DNA from: Chloroflexota bacterium
GTDB lineage: Bacteria > Chloroflexota > Dehalococcoidia > Lucifugimonadales > Lucifugimonadaceae
Reading direction: 5' to 3'
Assembly: GCA_002721675.1 (NCBI GenBank)
Contig: PBLC01000015.1
Location: forward strand, 1 to 43,886
DNA length: 43,886 nucleotides
Shown piece by piece: positions 1 to 8,984 of the stretch. A model generated the notes under the pieces. It worked only from the letters and a program-made list of their open reading frames with translations, ran no database searches and was not told the DNA's origin. The position numbers were made by a program, and so were the translations under genes. Numbering within the stretch: position 1 is the first letter of the stretch; every line of letters begins with the position of its first letter.

Positions 1-242
1 AAATTATCAAAATCAAACCATGAATAACCTTTTTGGTTTAACCCAAAACTCATCTCAAATGGAGCATTTGGAAAAATAAAAATGTAATCATCTTTATTAA
101 TCATCGGGGCAATATTTACTAAATCTTGCATACTAGCCCCGAATCCATGTAAAAGAAAAATTATCCCCAAATGGTTAGAATTATTTTCAGGGACTGAAGA
201 TATAAAAGGTAAATTTTTGCTAACGTGCTCTATAATCTTCAT
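1..242 (-). CDS. Alpha/beta hydrolase of the phospholipase/carboxylesterase type, 3' part cut by the window edge
   Basis: About 80 N-terminal residues are readable on the minus strand before the window ends. They contain an oxyanion-hole motif LHGFGAS near residues 31-37, then a FPNAP motif and a YSWFD motif. This order is typical of the small serine carboxylesterase/phospholipase family (YpfH/EstB-like). The nucleophile Ser (GxSxG), Asp and His would lie outside the window. The ATG at 242-240 overlaps the thiD stop as ATGA, so the two genes are probably translationally coupled and in one operon. The substrate cannot be predicted; soluble esterases of this family act on short acyl esters. Family call fairly sure, function general. 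Confidence 0.72.
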   Translation of the reverse strand, partial: MKIIEHVSKNLPFISSVPENNSNHLGIIFLLHGFGASMQDLVNIAPMINKDDYIFIFPNAPFEMSFGLNQKGYSWFDFDN

Positions 243-1039
243 TTTTTATGGAAATGATTTACTGGACTATTTCCGTCTCCAATAGAATATGAGTATTTTA
301 AACTGTTGGTTATGTATTCTTTTGCTTTTCTAATAGAAAACTCCACAGAATCGCCCATAGAAAGAAAAGCTGTTATAGCCGCTGACAAAGTGCACCCTGT
401 TCCATGGGTATTTTTTGTATTGATTTTTGTTTCTGAAAATCTAATCATTTCACCTTCAGAAAACAAAAAATCTTCTGCTATGTCTTCTTTCCAATGACCA
501 CCTTTAATTAATACCCTGTTTGCACCCATATCTAAAATTAATCTTCCGCATTTAATTAAGGAATCTTCAGAATTAATTTTAATTTTTGCAATTTTTTCAG
601 CCTCGTGAATATTAGGTGTCACTAATGTAGATAAAGGAAATAATTTATTAATATATGAAGATATAGCCGAATCATCAATTAAAGAATCTCCACTCTCTGC
701 TATCATAACAGGGTCAACAACCAAATCTTGATAATTGTTACTTTCTAATGATTTACAGACAGCATTAATTATTTCAGAATTGCCCAGCATTCCAGTTTTT
801 ATTGAACTTGGTTTGATGTCTGACATGACAGAATTAATTTGCTCAGATACAAAATCTCCTGACATCATTACAACATCCTGAACTCCAACTGTATTTTGTG
901 CTGTAACAGCAGTAATTACAGTTGCTCCATACACACCCAAAGAAGAAAAAGTTTTTAAGTCAGCCTGTATTCCTGCTCCAGCGCCTGAATCAGATCCTGC
1001 AATACTTAAGGTTTTATTTTTGAAATCATTCATAATCAC
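239..1039 (-). CDS. thiD: Hydroxymethylpyrimidine/phosphomethylpyrimidine kinase ThiD
   Basis: ThiD phosphorylates HMP and then HMP-phosphate to HMP-pyrophosphate, the pyrimidine half of thiamine. The protein has 266 residues, the usual family length. It shows the ribokinase-fold N-terminus [20 protein letters not shown], the [12 protein letters not shown] substrate/phosphate segment near residue 110, and the C-terminal anion-hole motif [11 protein letters not shown], whose Cys aligns with the family's catalytic cysteine. The start has two in-frame ATGs two codons apart (M-I-M); either could be used. It is divergent from the aldolase gene across 61 bases, and its stop overlaps the start of the downstream hydrolase. 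No other thiamine gene is in the window, so this may serve salvage, but that cannot be judged from here. Confidence 0.95.
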   Translation of the reverse strand: MIMNDFKNKTLSIAGSDSGAGAGIQADLKTFSSLGVYGATVITAVTAQNTVGVQDVVMMSGDFVSEQINSVMSDIKPSSIKTGMLGNSEIINAVCKSLESNNYQDLVVDPVMIAESGDSLIDDSAISSYINKLFPLSTLVTPNIHEAEKIAKIKINSEDSLIKCGRLILDMGANRVLIKGGHWKEDIAEDFLFSEGEMIRFSETKINTKNTHGTGCTLSAAITAFLSMGDSVEFSIRKAKEYITNSLKYSYSIGDGNSPVNHFHKK

Positions 1040-1073
1040 AATTAAACTGTTTCTAAAGTTTATTTTATAACCT

Positions 1074-1093
1074 TATATTAAGAAACCGAGAGG
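1074..1093 (+). promoter_or_regulatory. -10 box and strong Shine-Dalgarno of the aldolase operon
   Basis: A TATATT hexamer at 1074-1079 is followed by GAGAGG at 1088-1093, seven bases before the ATG at 1101. This is one of the few clear ribosome binding sites at the head of a transcription unit in this window; most other units lack one. No convincing -35 is seen. Confidence 0.5.
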
Positions 1094-1100
1094 AAAGCAA

Positions 1101-1853
1101 ATGGTTGAACTAAGAAAAAATATAATAAAAGATAAATTAACTAAAGGACAACCAGCTCTAACTTTGATGGGTGTAGCCAATGCAGATCAAATAGATCAAC
1201 TAGGCCCTTTAGATTTTGATGGAATATGGATAGAGGCTGAGCATGGGAGTGCAGATTTTGCAGACATATCAGATTTAACAAGAGCATGCGATTTATGGGA
1301 TAAAACCTCTATAACTAGGGTACATCAAAATGAAGCGGGAGTAATTTACAGAACTCTAGATAGAGGAAGTCAAAGTATCTGCGTTCCTCATGTTAATACG
1401 GCTGAAGAAGCAAGAAATGTTGTAGACTCTGCTAAATTTGCACCTGTTGGCAATAGAGGGATGTCTACGAGCAGGCAGGGCTACGGAGTTAAAGATTATT
1501 TTTTAAAAGCAAACAAAGAATCAATGCTAATCGTCTTAATTGAAGACATAATAGCGGTAAATAATTTAGATGAGATTTTAGAAGTAGAAGATATTGATGT
1601 TTTTTTTGTGGCACCTAATGATCTTGCAGCAACCATGGGTTACATAGGAAGAGCTGACGATCAGAAGGTTCAAGATACTATAGACGATACCCTAAAAAGG
1701 ATTGTAAGGTCTGGAAAAAATGCTGGGGCGCTTACAACTGTGCCAAAGCTTGATCATTATTTGAATATGGGAGTAAATTGTATATGTGTAAATATCGGCC
1801 CTTTTTTAAATGACGGTATAAATGAGGCTTCAAAAATAATTAATTCCAAATGA
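1101..1853 (+). CDS. HpcH/HpaI-family class II 2-keto-3-deoxy acid aldolase
   Basis: Family members cleave 2-keto-3-deoxy (sugar) acids to pyruvate or a related 2-oxoacid plus an aldehyde, using a divalent metal. The 250-residue protein keeps all key residues at nearly the same numbers as HpaI: the base His48 in EAEHG (HpaI His45), Arg73 in TRVH (Arg70), and the metal ligands Glu148 in LIEDI and Asp174 in VAPNDLA (Glu149, Asp175). A glycine/arginine-rich GNRGMS loop lies near residue 117. It heads a chain in which every gene overlaps the next, and the second gene after it is a sugar-acid dehydratase that could supply its substrate. Macrophomate synthase/citramalyl relatives share this fold, so the exact substrate is open. 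It starts behind a good Shine-Dalgarno. Confidence 0.88.
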   Translation: MVELRKNIIKDKLTKGQPALTLMGVANADQIDQLGPLDFDGIWIEAEHGSADFADISDLTRACDLWDKTSITRVHQNEAGVIYRTLDRGSQSICVPHVNTAEEARNVVDSAKFAPVGNRGMSTSRQGYGVKDYFLKANKESMLIVLIEDIIAVNNLDEILEVEDIDVFFVAPNDLAATMGYIGRADDQKVQDTIDDTLKRIVRSGKNAGALTTVPKLDHYLNMGVNCICVNIGPFLNDGINEASKIINSK

Positions 1854-2389
1854 AAAACATAGTAATCATTATTTTTATCTCAATTTTTGCATTTGCATGT
1901 AGATCTGGAGGACAAGTTCCTGAAGACACTGCAATAAAAGTTATAACGCCAACTTCAATTCCTGTAGAATGTAAAAACGAAATGTATCCATCTGACGCGC
2001 CACAATTTGGAGATAATAATTCTGTAAATTATATTAATTTGCAGAATGATTTAGATTTTATGGATATTACTCAAGGTAAAGGCGACATGGAAGTTATTGC
2101 TAATGATAAAGTGGAAGTCCATTATACTGGATGGTTATCAGATGGCTGTGTATTTGACAGCACTTATCCTAGGGGATCTACAGCTAAATTCAGAATTGGC
2201 CAAGGACAAGTAATTAAAGGTTGGGACCTAGGGATTCCCGGCATGAAAGAAGGAGGTGTTAGAAGACTACAGATTGGCTCTGAACTTGCTTACGGCAAAG
2301 ATGGGATTCCCGGAGTAATTCCTGAAAATTCTACTCTTATTTTTGAAGTAAAATTAATAAAAATCATAAGGCTGGTGAAAAATGACTGA
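1850..2389 (+). CDS. FKBP-type peptidyl-prolyl isomerase, predicted lipoprotein
   Basis: The first 17 residues form a short lysine-headed hydrophobic signal ending in FAFAC, a plausible lipobox with Cys17 as the lipidated residue. Residues about 80-175 are a full FKBP domain: VEVHYTGWLSDGCVFDST, then FRIGQGQVIKGWDLG, then the LAYG and IPENSTLIFEV segments. These carry the usual Tyr, Phe, Asp, Trp and Ile pocket residues. It probably works as a membrane-anchored prolyl isomerase on the outer face of the cytoplasmic membrane. The ATG overlaps the aldolase stop (ATGA), and its own stop lies 8 bases inside the next gene. Placing a folding catalyst between two sugar-acid enzymes is odd and may reflect only genome packing. 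Confidence 0.92.
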   Translation: MKNIVIIIFISIFAFACRSGGQVPEDTAIKVITPTSIPVECKNEMYPSDAPQFGDNNSVNYINLQNDLDFMDITQGKGDMEVIANDKVEVHYTGWLSDGCVFDSTYPRGSTAKFRIGQGQVIKGWDLGIPGMKEGGVRRLQIGSELAYGKDGIPGVIPENSTLIFEVKLIKIIRLVKND

Positions 2390-3680
2390 TCCAAAAATCA
2401 AAAATGTGAAAGTAATTTTTACTGAACCTGATGGCATCAGGCTTGTAATTGTAAAAATTGAAACAGATCAGTCCGGACTTTACGGTGTCGGATGTGCAAC
2501 ATTTACCCAAAGGCCGACACCTGTTAAGGCGGCAATTGAAGATTATTTGGCTCCATTCCTAAAAGGAAAATCTGTAAAAGATATTGAAGATATTTGGGCA
2601 TCTTCATATGTTTCATCTTATTGGAGAAATGGTCCTGTATTGAACAATGCTTTATCTGGAGTAGATCAAGCACTTTGGGATATAAAAGGAAAAATGGCAA
2701 ACATGCCAGTGTATGACCTTCTTGGAGGAAGATCCCGCGAAGCAGCGCCAGTATATGTTCATTCCTCTGGAGATACTAATGAAGAGGTTGGAGATAAGAT
2801 GGAAAATTTTATGGAGCAAGGATTTCATCATATAAGAGTCCAAGTGGCGACTCCGGGTTATGCAACTTATGGAAATAAAAGTGCTAAAACTGGAACTAGC
2901 ACCGCAAATAACAAAGATGTTTCTAAAGGGCCCATAGCTATAACAAGCTGGCTGACTGAGTATGATCCACAAAAAAATTATGCTCATCCTGGAGGTGTAT
3001 TTGAGCCTGTGCCATATATGAATTCAGCAATTTCATTATTTGAGTATATTAGAGATAGATTTGGTTATGGAATAGAAATACTTCATGATGTTCATGAAAG
3101 GATTAGCCCTATACAAGGAGTTTGGTTTGCCAAACAAGTTGAAAAATTTAGGTTATTTTTCTTAGAAGATTTATTTGGCCCAGAAGATCAACACTATTTT
3201 GAAATGGTAAGAAATCAATGCGCAACACCAATAGCCATGGGTGAATTATATAGTTCACCGAATGATGTTATACCAATGATAAAGAATAAACTTATAGATT
3301 TTATAAGAATTCACATATCTGATATTGGAGGGATCACGCCAGCAAGAAAAATTGCAGCATTTGGCGAACTAATGGGAGTAAAAACTGCTTGGCATGGACC
3401 AGGAGATACATCCCCAGTTGGTCACGCCGCAAATCTAGCACTAAACTTAAACTGTCAAAATTTTGGAATTCAAGAAGCAGCATTATTTGGAAAAAATACA
3501 AAAAAAGTTTTCCCTGGCTGTCCAACTTTAAAAGATGGCATGATGTGGTCTAACGGGAAGCCTGGCTTAGGCATAGATATAGACGAAGATCTAGCTGCTA
3601 AATTTCCTTTTAAAGAGAGAGAATTTGGAGGAGCATGGGATACTGTTAGAAGAGCAGATGGTGGCGTGGTAAAACCTTAA
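2382..3680 (+). CDS. Enolase-superfamily sugar-acid dehydratase, ManD/RspA-like
   Basis: The 432-residue protein belongs to the D-mannonate dehydratase (ManD)/RspA branch. It has the HDVHER motif and metal ligands Asp236, Glu262 (FFLED) and Glu288 (MGELYSS), spaced 26 and 26 residues exactly as in characterised ManD (Asp210, Glu236, Glu262). The acid His238 and the WHGPGDTSP and NFGIQE motifs are also present. The Arg/Tyr pair that acts as base in ManD is represented by Arg152 and Tyr163, one residue closer together than in ManD. The expected reaction is syn-dehydration of an aldonic acid to a 2-keto-3-deoxy acid. ManD-family members range from fast mannonate/gluconate dehydratases to proteins with little activity, so the substrate is unproven. 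It starts inside the FKBP gene and its TAA overlaps the leuS ATG by one base. Confidence 0.88.
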   Translation: MTDPKIKNVKVIFTEPDGIRLVIVKIETDQSGLYGVGCATFTQRPTPVKAAIEDYLAPFLKGKSVKDIEDIWASSYVSSYWRNGPVLNNALSGVDQALWDIKGKMANMPVYDLLGGRSREAAPVYVHSSGDTNEEVGDKMENFMEQGFHHIRVQVATPGYATYGNKSAKTGTSTANNKDVSKGPIAITSWLTEYDPQKNYAHPGGVFEPVPYMNSAISLFEYIRDRFGYGIEILHDVHERISPIQGVWFAKQVEKFRLFFLEDLFGPEDQHYFEMVRNQCATPIAMGELYSSPNDVIPMIKNKLIDFIRIHISDIGGITPARKIAAFGELMGVKTAWHGPGDTSPVGHAANLALNLNCQNFGIQEAALFGKNTKKVFPGCPTLKDGMMWSNGKPGLGIDIDEDLAAKFPFKEREFGGAWDTVRRADGGVVKP

Positions 3681-6139
3681 TGAGTAACTATAAAAAAACA
3701 AAAAGAGATTCAGAATTTAATCCTTATAATCCTTCAGTTATTGAGCCCAAGTGGCAAAAAAAATGGAATGAATCTGAAATCTATAAAACTAACTTTAATT
3801 CAAGCAAAAAAGAAAAATTCTTTTCTTTAACTATGTTTCCATATCCCTCAGGAGATCTTCATATTGGTCACTGGTATGCTTTTACTCCTGCAGACACCTA
3901 TTCTAGATTCAAAAGAATGAAGGGGCTCAATGTATTGCATACCCAAGGTTTTGATGCATTTGGATTACCAGCAGAAAATGCTGCAATATCTAGAAATGTC
4001 AATCCTATGAAATGGACCTTCGAGAACATAGAAAATATGAGAAGGCAATTCAGATTAATGGGTAATTGCTATGACTGGAGTAGAGAATTAGTTACTTGTG
4101 AACCTAAATACTATAAATGGAATCAATATTTTTTCTTAAAAATGTTTGAAAAAGGTATAGCATACAGAAAAAATGGGGCAGTTTGGTGGGATCCAATTGA
4201 CCAAACTACATTAGCAAATGAACAGGTAGTGGATGGAAAATCAGAAAGATCAGGGGCAGAAGTTGTAAGGAAAATGATGCCACAGTGGTATTTTAAAATC
4301 ACTGACTATGCAGAAGAACTTTTAGAAATGGACGACTTAGGTTGGCCAGAAAAAATTAAGCAGATGCAAAGAAATTGGATTGGAAAATCATTAGGAACTA
4401 CTGTTAAATTTGATTTAATTTCATCAAAAAATTATATCTCTACTTTTACTACTAGAGTAGACACAATTTATGGGGTTACATTTATTGTGCTTGCGCCAGA
4501 ACATCCTTTAGTTGATGAGGTAACAGAAAGTTCTTTTAAAAAAAATGTAGAAAATTATATTTCAAGCGCAACAAAGTCTTCTGAAATTGAAAGAACATCT
4601 ACAGAAAGAGAGAAAACGGGTGAATTTACTGGTGGTTACGCAATAAATCCTGTAAATGGGGAAAAGGTACCCATATTCATTGGTGATTATGTTCTAGGGA
4701 CATACGGAACTGGGGCTGTAATGGGTGTTCCAGCGCACGACCAAAGAGATTTTGAGTTCGCAAAAAAATATGACTTACCCATAAAAGTTGTTGTTACCAA
4801 TGATGGACAAAATGAGTCTGAAATTAATCAGGCTAATGAATCTAAAGGTATATTAGTAAATTCTTCACAATTTGATGGAGTCAGTAGTGAGCAGGCTCTA
4901 AAGAGTATTACAAATTTTATGGAAGAAAAAAATATTGGGAATGGGACTGTTACCTACCATTTAAGAGATTGGTTAATTTCGAGACAAAGGTATTGGGGCA
5001 CACCTATACCTATATTTTATGATGAAGAAAATAATATAATTCCTGTATCGGAAAAGGACCTTCCTGTAATTCTCCCTGATGCTAAAGAATTTATGCCAAC
5101 TGGCCAATCACCTTTAACTCTTGATGAAGAATTTTTATGGTTTAATCATCCTGAGCATGGAAAATTAAGAAGAGAGACAGATACTATGGATACCTTTGTA
5201 GATTCTTCTTGGTACCATTTAAGGTTTGCTTCTGATCCTGATAATAACAAGCCATTTAATTCAAAAACTATTTCTGATTGGTTGCCAGTACATCAATACA
5301 CTGGTGGAGCAGAACATGCAGTAATGCATTTATTGTACTCAAGGTTTTTCAATAAAGTTTTAAGAGATCTTGGGTTTATTGATTTTGATGAACCTTACCA
5401 AAACTTATTCAATCAGGGAGTTCTGCTAAAAGATCATCAAAAAATTTCTAAGAGAGCAAATCCTTTGGCTCCTGATCCACTAGTAGAAGAGTATGGAGCG
5501 GATTCTGTGAGGTTATATTTAATGTTTTTAGGACCTTGGGATCAAGGAGGTGATTGGAGTGATGATGCATTTAATGGTATTACAAGATGGTTAAACAGAG
5601 TTTGGGATATATGCACAAGAAATTCTTTAGAATTAAAGAAAAATGCTAAAAATGACAATGAGATTGAAAGATTAACTAACTATACAATAAAAAAGGTTCA
5701 TGATGATTTAGATAAATTTAAATTTAATACATCAATTTCAACATTAATGGAATTTACAAATGGACTAAATAAGTTGTGGAATGAAGGGTGCGACAAGAAA
5801 GTTTGGGACAAATCAGTAGAAATATTAATTAGGCTTTTATCACCTATGGCACCACACATAACAGAAGAATTGTGGAGTATAAAAGGCGGATCATTCAGTA
5901 TTCACAATGAAAAATACCCTGAATGGAATGAAAATCTTGTAGGGTCTGAAATCAAAATCATAGTAATTCAAATAAATGGAAAAATCAGAGACCAATTTGA
6001 AATAGAAGGTGATAAATCTGAAAATGAAATAATTAATATGGCAGAAAATTCTGAAAAAGTTGCACAGTTTTTTAAAGATAAAAAAATACTTAGGAAAATT
6101 TATGTTAAAAATAAACTTGTTAACTTCGTAGTAAAATAA
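3680..6139 (+). CDS. leuS: Leucyl-tRNA synthetase
   Basis: This enzyme charges tRNA-Leu. At 819 residues it has normal length. The class I HIGH motif is H61-I-G-H64 within FPYPSGDLHIGH. The CP1 editing domain is present, with the threonine-rich TTRVDTIYG motif and GTGAVMGVPAHDQRDFEFA. A FVDSSWYHLRF segment precedes the second signature, and a C-terminal INGKIRD domain is present. The second signature loop is unusual: K588-I-S-K-R592 followed by ANPLAPD, where most bacterial enzymes read KMSKS-GNVV-PD. The catalytic lysines remain, so the enzyme is probably active. The ATG overlaps the preceding stop codon (TAATG), making leuS the last gene of an overlapping four-gene chain. Confidence 0.97.
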   Translation: MSNYKKTKRDSEFNPYNPSVIEPKWQKKWNESEIYKTNFNSSKKEKFFSLTMFPYPSGDLHIGHWYAFTPADTYSRFKRMKGLNVLHTQGFDAFGLPAENAAISRNVNPMKWTFENIENMRRQFRLMGNCYDWSRELVTCEPKYYKWNQYFFLKMFEKGIAYRKNGAVWWDPIDQTTLANEQVVDGKSERSGAEVVRKMMPQWYFKITDYAEELLEMDDLGWPEKIKQMQRNWIGKSLGTTVKFDLISSKNYISTFTTRVDTIYGVTFIVLAPEHPLVDEVTESSFKKNVENYISSATKSSEIERTSTEREKTGEFTGGYAINPVNGEKVPIFIGDYVLGTYGTGAVMGVPAHDQRDFEFAKKYDLPIKVVVTNDGQNESEINQANESKGILVNSSQFDGVSSEQALKSITNFMEEKNIGNGTVTYHLRDWLISRQRYWGTPIPIFYDEENNIIPVSEKDLPVILPDAKEFMPTGQSPLTLDEEFLWFNHPEHGKLRRETDTMDTFVDSSWYHLRFASDPDNNKPFNSKTISDWLPVHQYTGGAEHAVMHLLYSRFFNKVLRDLGFIDFDEPYQNLFNQGVLLKDHQKISKRANPLAPDPLVEEYGADSVRLYLMFLGPWDQGGDWSDDAFNGITRWLNRVWDICTRNSLELKKNAKNDNEIERLTNYTIKKVHDDLDKFKFNTSISTLMEFTNGLNKLWNEGCDKKVWDKSVEILIRLLSPMAPHITEELWSIKGGSFSIHNEKYPEWNENLVGSEIKIIVIQINGKIRDQFEIEGDKSENEIINMAENSEKVAQFFKDKKILRKIYVKNKLVNFVVK

Positions 6140-6195
6140 CAAAATTCTTAACATCTTCGAAACAAAAAAATACAATTTTTAATGAAAATATAATT

Positions 6196-8946
6196 ATGAA
6201 TATATTTTTAGATAAAATTTATCAGCATTCAAATAAGATTTTGGCTATTTTTGGTTTGTTAACATTGATGATTTGTTTTATGCCTCTTATATTTAAAGAT
6301 CCTGGAGATGCTTCACTTGATCCTAAAAAAGAAGCGTACAAAGTTCAACAAAAAATTAATGAGAAATTTGTTGAATCAGTCCATTTTGTTTCTATGGTAG
6401 TTAAAGCAAATGACGGAGATATGATTGACAAGCAAAGTCTTTATGAACTTTTGAATAACCAGAATAGACTAATTGAATTAGATTCTAATAAATCTCTGTC
6501 TATTGGCTCCCTAAAAGAAAACTCATACCTCTGGAATGGTTACGATGAATCAACCAATATAGCTTTCACAGGAGTTTATAGTATTGCAAACGCTGTTGAC
6601 AGTGCACTGAAAAGAAATCCTGATTTTCCTAATGGATTAACTGATGCAAATGAAGATGACGTTAAATTAATTTTGCATCAACTATTTGAATCAGGATTAA
6701 TTGGTGATCCAAAATTTGTATTATCTAAAGGTGCTTATAGTGAAAAAAGGGTAATTGAAGATCAAGAGATAAATTACTGGATATCTCCGGCTCTATTTGT
6801 GGATGTTCTATCAGACAATAAAAAACTTGGGGGAGGAAATTTTGCTATTGAACTTGGGGCAGACGAAACTGCTATAGATAAGGAGAGATACGGCAGAAAA
6901 ATCGTTGAAGTTATGAATAATAATAATCCTTCTTACACTGCATTAGGAATAGCAATTGATGTGAATTTAGTAGCTGAAGAACAAGGTAGTATAGCGGGTC
7001 AATTTATTACTGCGACAGTTATTGCAGCAATAGCAGTGTGTGGAATTTTTCTAAGATCTTATGTTGCTATGGTTTTGGTGGGAGTAGGACTTATAGGGTT
7101 AATGATATGGCTCAAAGGAATGTCATTTGTTTTAGGATTTAAAGGAGGATTAATAACTGATTTGATTGTTCCTATTGCCATGGTTTCTTTTGGAGTTGAT
7201 TTTGCGATTCATGCATTGAGACGAATGCAAGAAGAAAGAGCAAAAGGGCATAAAAATTACTTTATAGTTGGAATTTCAGGAGTAATAGGAGCGCTTACTC
7301 TTGCACTCCTTACAGACAGTTCAGCCTTTCTCGCAAATGCCTTTGCAGGAGTAGAGAGCGTTTTTTACTTTGGAGTTGCTGCAACATTAGCAACATTGCT
7401 ATCTTATATAGTGCTTGGATTGTTAGTCCCACTTGCATATTCAAAAGTAGTTCCTCTCATAAAAAATGAAATGACTACCTTTCAAAATATTTTAAGAATA
7501 ATCAACTTCATCACAACCCCAGCATCAATAGGCCTTGGAATAATTTTTGTAGTTATTTTAGGCTCAACCATACTTAATGATTTTTGGGGCTTGTTCATCG
7601 GATTCGTTATAGCAATAGTTATTTTAATTATTAATTTAGCACTACCAATTTTTATTAATCAAAGAGCAAAAAATGTTAATGTTAATTTATCACAAATTAA
7701 GAATAGAAAATTTGAAAAGAGATTTGCGGATTTTTTTACAAGTATTTCGAAAAGATATTATATTGTGCTGCCTATTTCATTAGTAATTACTATAGTTGCA
7801 GGATATGGCGCAATAAATTTGAAGTCAGAATTTGATGTAAAAGATTTCTTTGATAATGAATCAGATTTTGTAGTTTCATTAGACCAATTTGAAGAATTTG
7901 ATCCCGGAGTGAGAGGAGAACCTGCTCAATTCATATTCGAAGGGGCTATAACTGACCCAAAATTTATTGTGATTTTTAATAAATTTATAAAAGATCTTTC
8001 TAACATAAACTTTATTGGCATTAATGAGAACGGAGAAATAAATCAAAATGATGTTTTAAATATATCTAAAATTTCCTCATTAGTCCTAAAAAATGATCCT
8101 ATAAAAGAAGAAATATTTTTAAAGTCTGGTGTAAAAATTACTGATTCCAATAATGATGATATTCCAGATAATTCTCAGCAAATTAAAGAGATAATTAAAT
8201 ATGGGTTCGATAATGGAATTGAATCAAAAGGCGAATATTTTTTTGATCCTTTATGGTTTCAAAGATATTTTTGGTATGACAAAAATGATGATGATGACTT
8301 TACTTCAATTCTAATGATATTCCTTAGCGGAACTAGAACAGAAGATGATGTTGCTGAAGTGAGAAAAGATTTAAATAAATTAATAGAAGAAACAGATTTT
8401 CCTAATAATATATCAGTCGGTCTTACTGGGTCTCCATTTAGCAGGAGTGATCAATTAAATGCAACCACCAATTCAATGAGAAGGTCTATACCATTTGCGT
8501 TTATAGGATCATTTTTAATTATACTTATAACTTTAAGATCATTCCGGTATGCCATAGTAACTATCATTCCAATTGCATTGGTTGTGATTTGGCTTTATGG
8601 AATTATGTATCTATTTGATTTTAGTTTAAATTATGTAACTGCTACTATAGGAGCCATCTCATTAGGGGTTGGGGTTGATTTTGCAATTCATATGACGATG
8701 AGATTTAGAGAAGAATTAACATCAACAGCTAATAAATTAAATGCATTGCATAATTCAATAAATGGAACCGGATTAGCCTTGCTTGGATCAGCAATATCAA
8801 GCACATTAGGGTTTTTAATAATGGGATTCGCGCCAATGCCTTTATTTTCAACATTTGGAATATTAACAGCAGTAATGATAAGTCTTGCCTTGATAGCTTC
8901 TCTTATTACTTTGCCTTCATTGTTATATCTAGTTTCAAGAAAATAA
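6196..8946 (+). CDS. RND/MMPL-family exporter
   Basis: The 916-residue membrane protein has two MMPL-type halves. Each half is one TM helix, a large exported loop, and a bundle of about five helices. TM1 is near residues 15-33, the first bundle near 268-430, the middle TM near 521-540 and the last bundle near 764-915. Both bundles carry the sterol-sensing-like motif GVDFAIH (about residues 332 and 824). An extra hydrophobic pair at about 440-487 sits between the halves. The second exported loop holds a DSNNDDIPD stretch (650-658) like a thrombospondin type 3 calcium loop. Family members move lipids, hopanoids or other hydrophobic molecules with proton flow; the cargo here is unknown. An ABC-2 exporter operon follows 38 bases downstream. 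Confidence 0.88.
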   Translation: MNIFLDKIYQHSNKILAIFGLLTLMICFMPLIFKDPGDASLDPKKEAYKVQQKINEKFVESVHFVSMVVKANDGDMIDKQSLYELLNNQNRLIELDSNKSLSIGSLKENSYLWNGYDESTNIAFTGVYSIANAVDSALKRNPDFPNGLTDANEDDVKLILHQLFESGLIGDPKFVLSKGAYSEKRVIEDQEINYWISPALFVDVLSDNKKLGGGNFAIELGADETAIDKERYGRKIVEVMNNNNPSYTALGIAIDVNLVAEEQGSIAGQFITATVIAAIAVCGIFLRSYVAMVLVGVGLIGLMIWLKGMSFVLGFKGGLITDLIVPIAMVSFGVDFAIHALRRMQEERAKGHKNYFIVGISGVIGALTLALLTDSSAFLANAFAGVESVFYFGVAATLATLLSYIVLGLLVPLAYSKVVPLIKNEMTTFQNILRIINFITTPASIGLGIIFVVILGSTILNDFWGLFIGFVIAIVILIINLALPIFINQRAKNVNVNLSQIKNRKFEKRFADFFTSISKRYYIVLPISLVITIVAGYGAINLKSEFDVKDFFDNESDFVVSLDQFEEFDPGVRGEPAQFIFEGAITDPKFIVIFNKFIKDLSNINFIGINENGEINQNDVLNISKISSLVLKNDPIKEEIFLKSGVKITDSNNDDIPDNSQQIKEIIKYGFDNGIESKGEYFFDPLWFQRYFWYDKNDDDDFTSILMIFLSGTRTEDDVAEVRKDLNKLIEETDFPNNISVGLTGSPFSRSDQLNATTNSMRRSIPFAFIGSFLIILITLRSFRYAIVTIIPIALVVIWLYGIMYLFDFSLNYVTATIGAISLGVGVDFAIHMTMRFREELTSTANKLNALHNSINGTGLALLGSAISSTLGFLIMGFAPMPLFSTFGILTAVMISLALIASLITLPSLLYLVSRK

Positions 8947-8949
8947 AGA

Positions 8950-8977
8950 TTACAAATTTTTAGTCGCGCGCTACACT
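8950..8977 (+). promoter_or_regulatory. Promoter of the ABC-2 exporter operon with a GC-rich spacer
   Basis: TTACAA (8950-8955) and TACACT (8972-8977) are separated by 16 bases. The -10 ends 7 bases before the ATG at 8985, so the transcript is probably leaderless; no Shine-Dalgarno is seen. The spacer contains TAGTCGCGCGCTA (8961-8973), an alternating CG core flanked by TAG/CTA. It stands out in this AT-rich DNA and could be a regulator site. Confidence 0.45.
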
Positions 8978-8984
8978 TTAATTT

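Noticed and set aside
5891..6175. Open frame of 94 codons on the minus strand opposite the end of leuS
   Set aside because: Low-complexity Phe/Tyr/Ile composition caused by AT-rich codons of leuS read backwards; no motif and no start signal.
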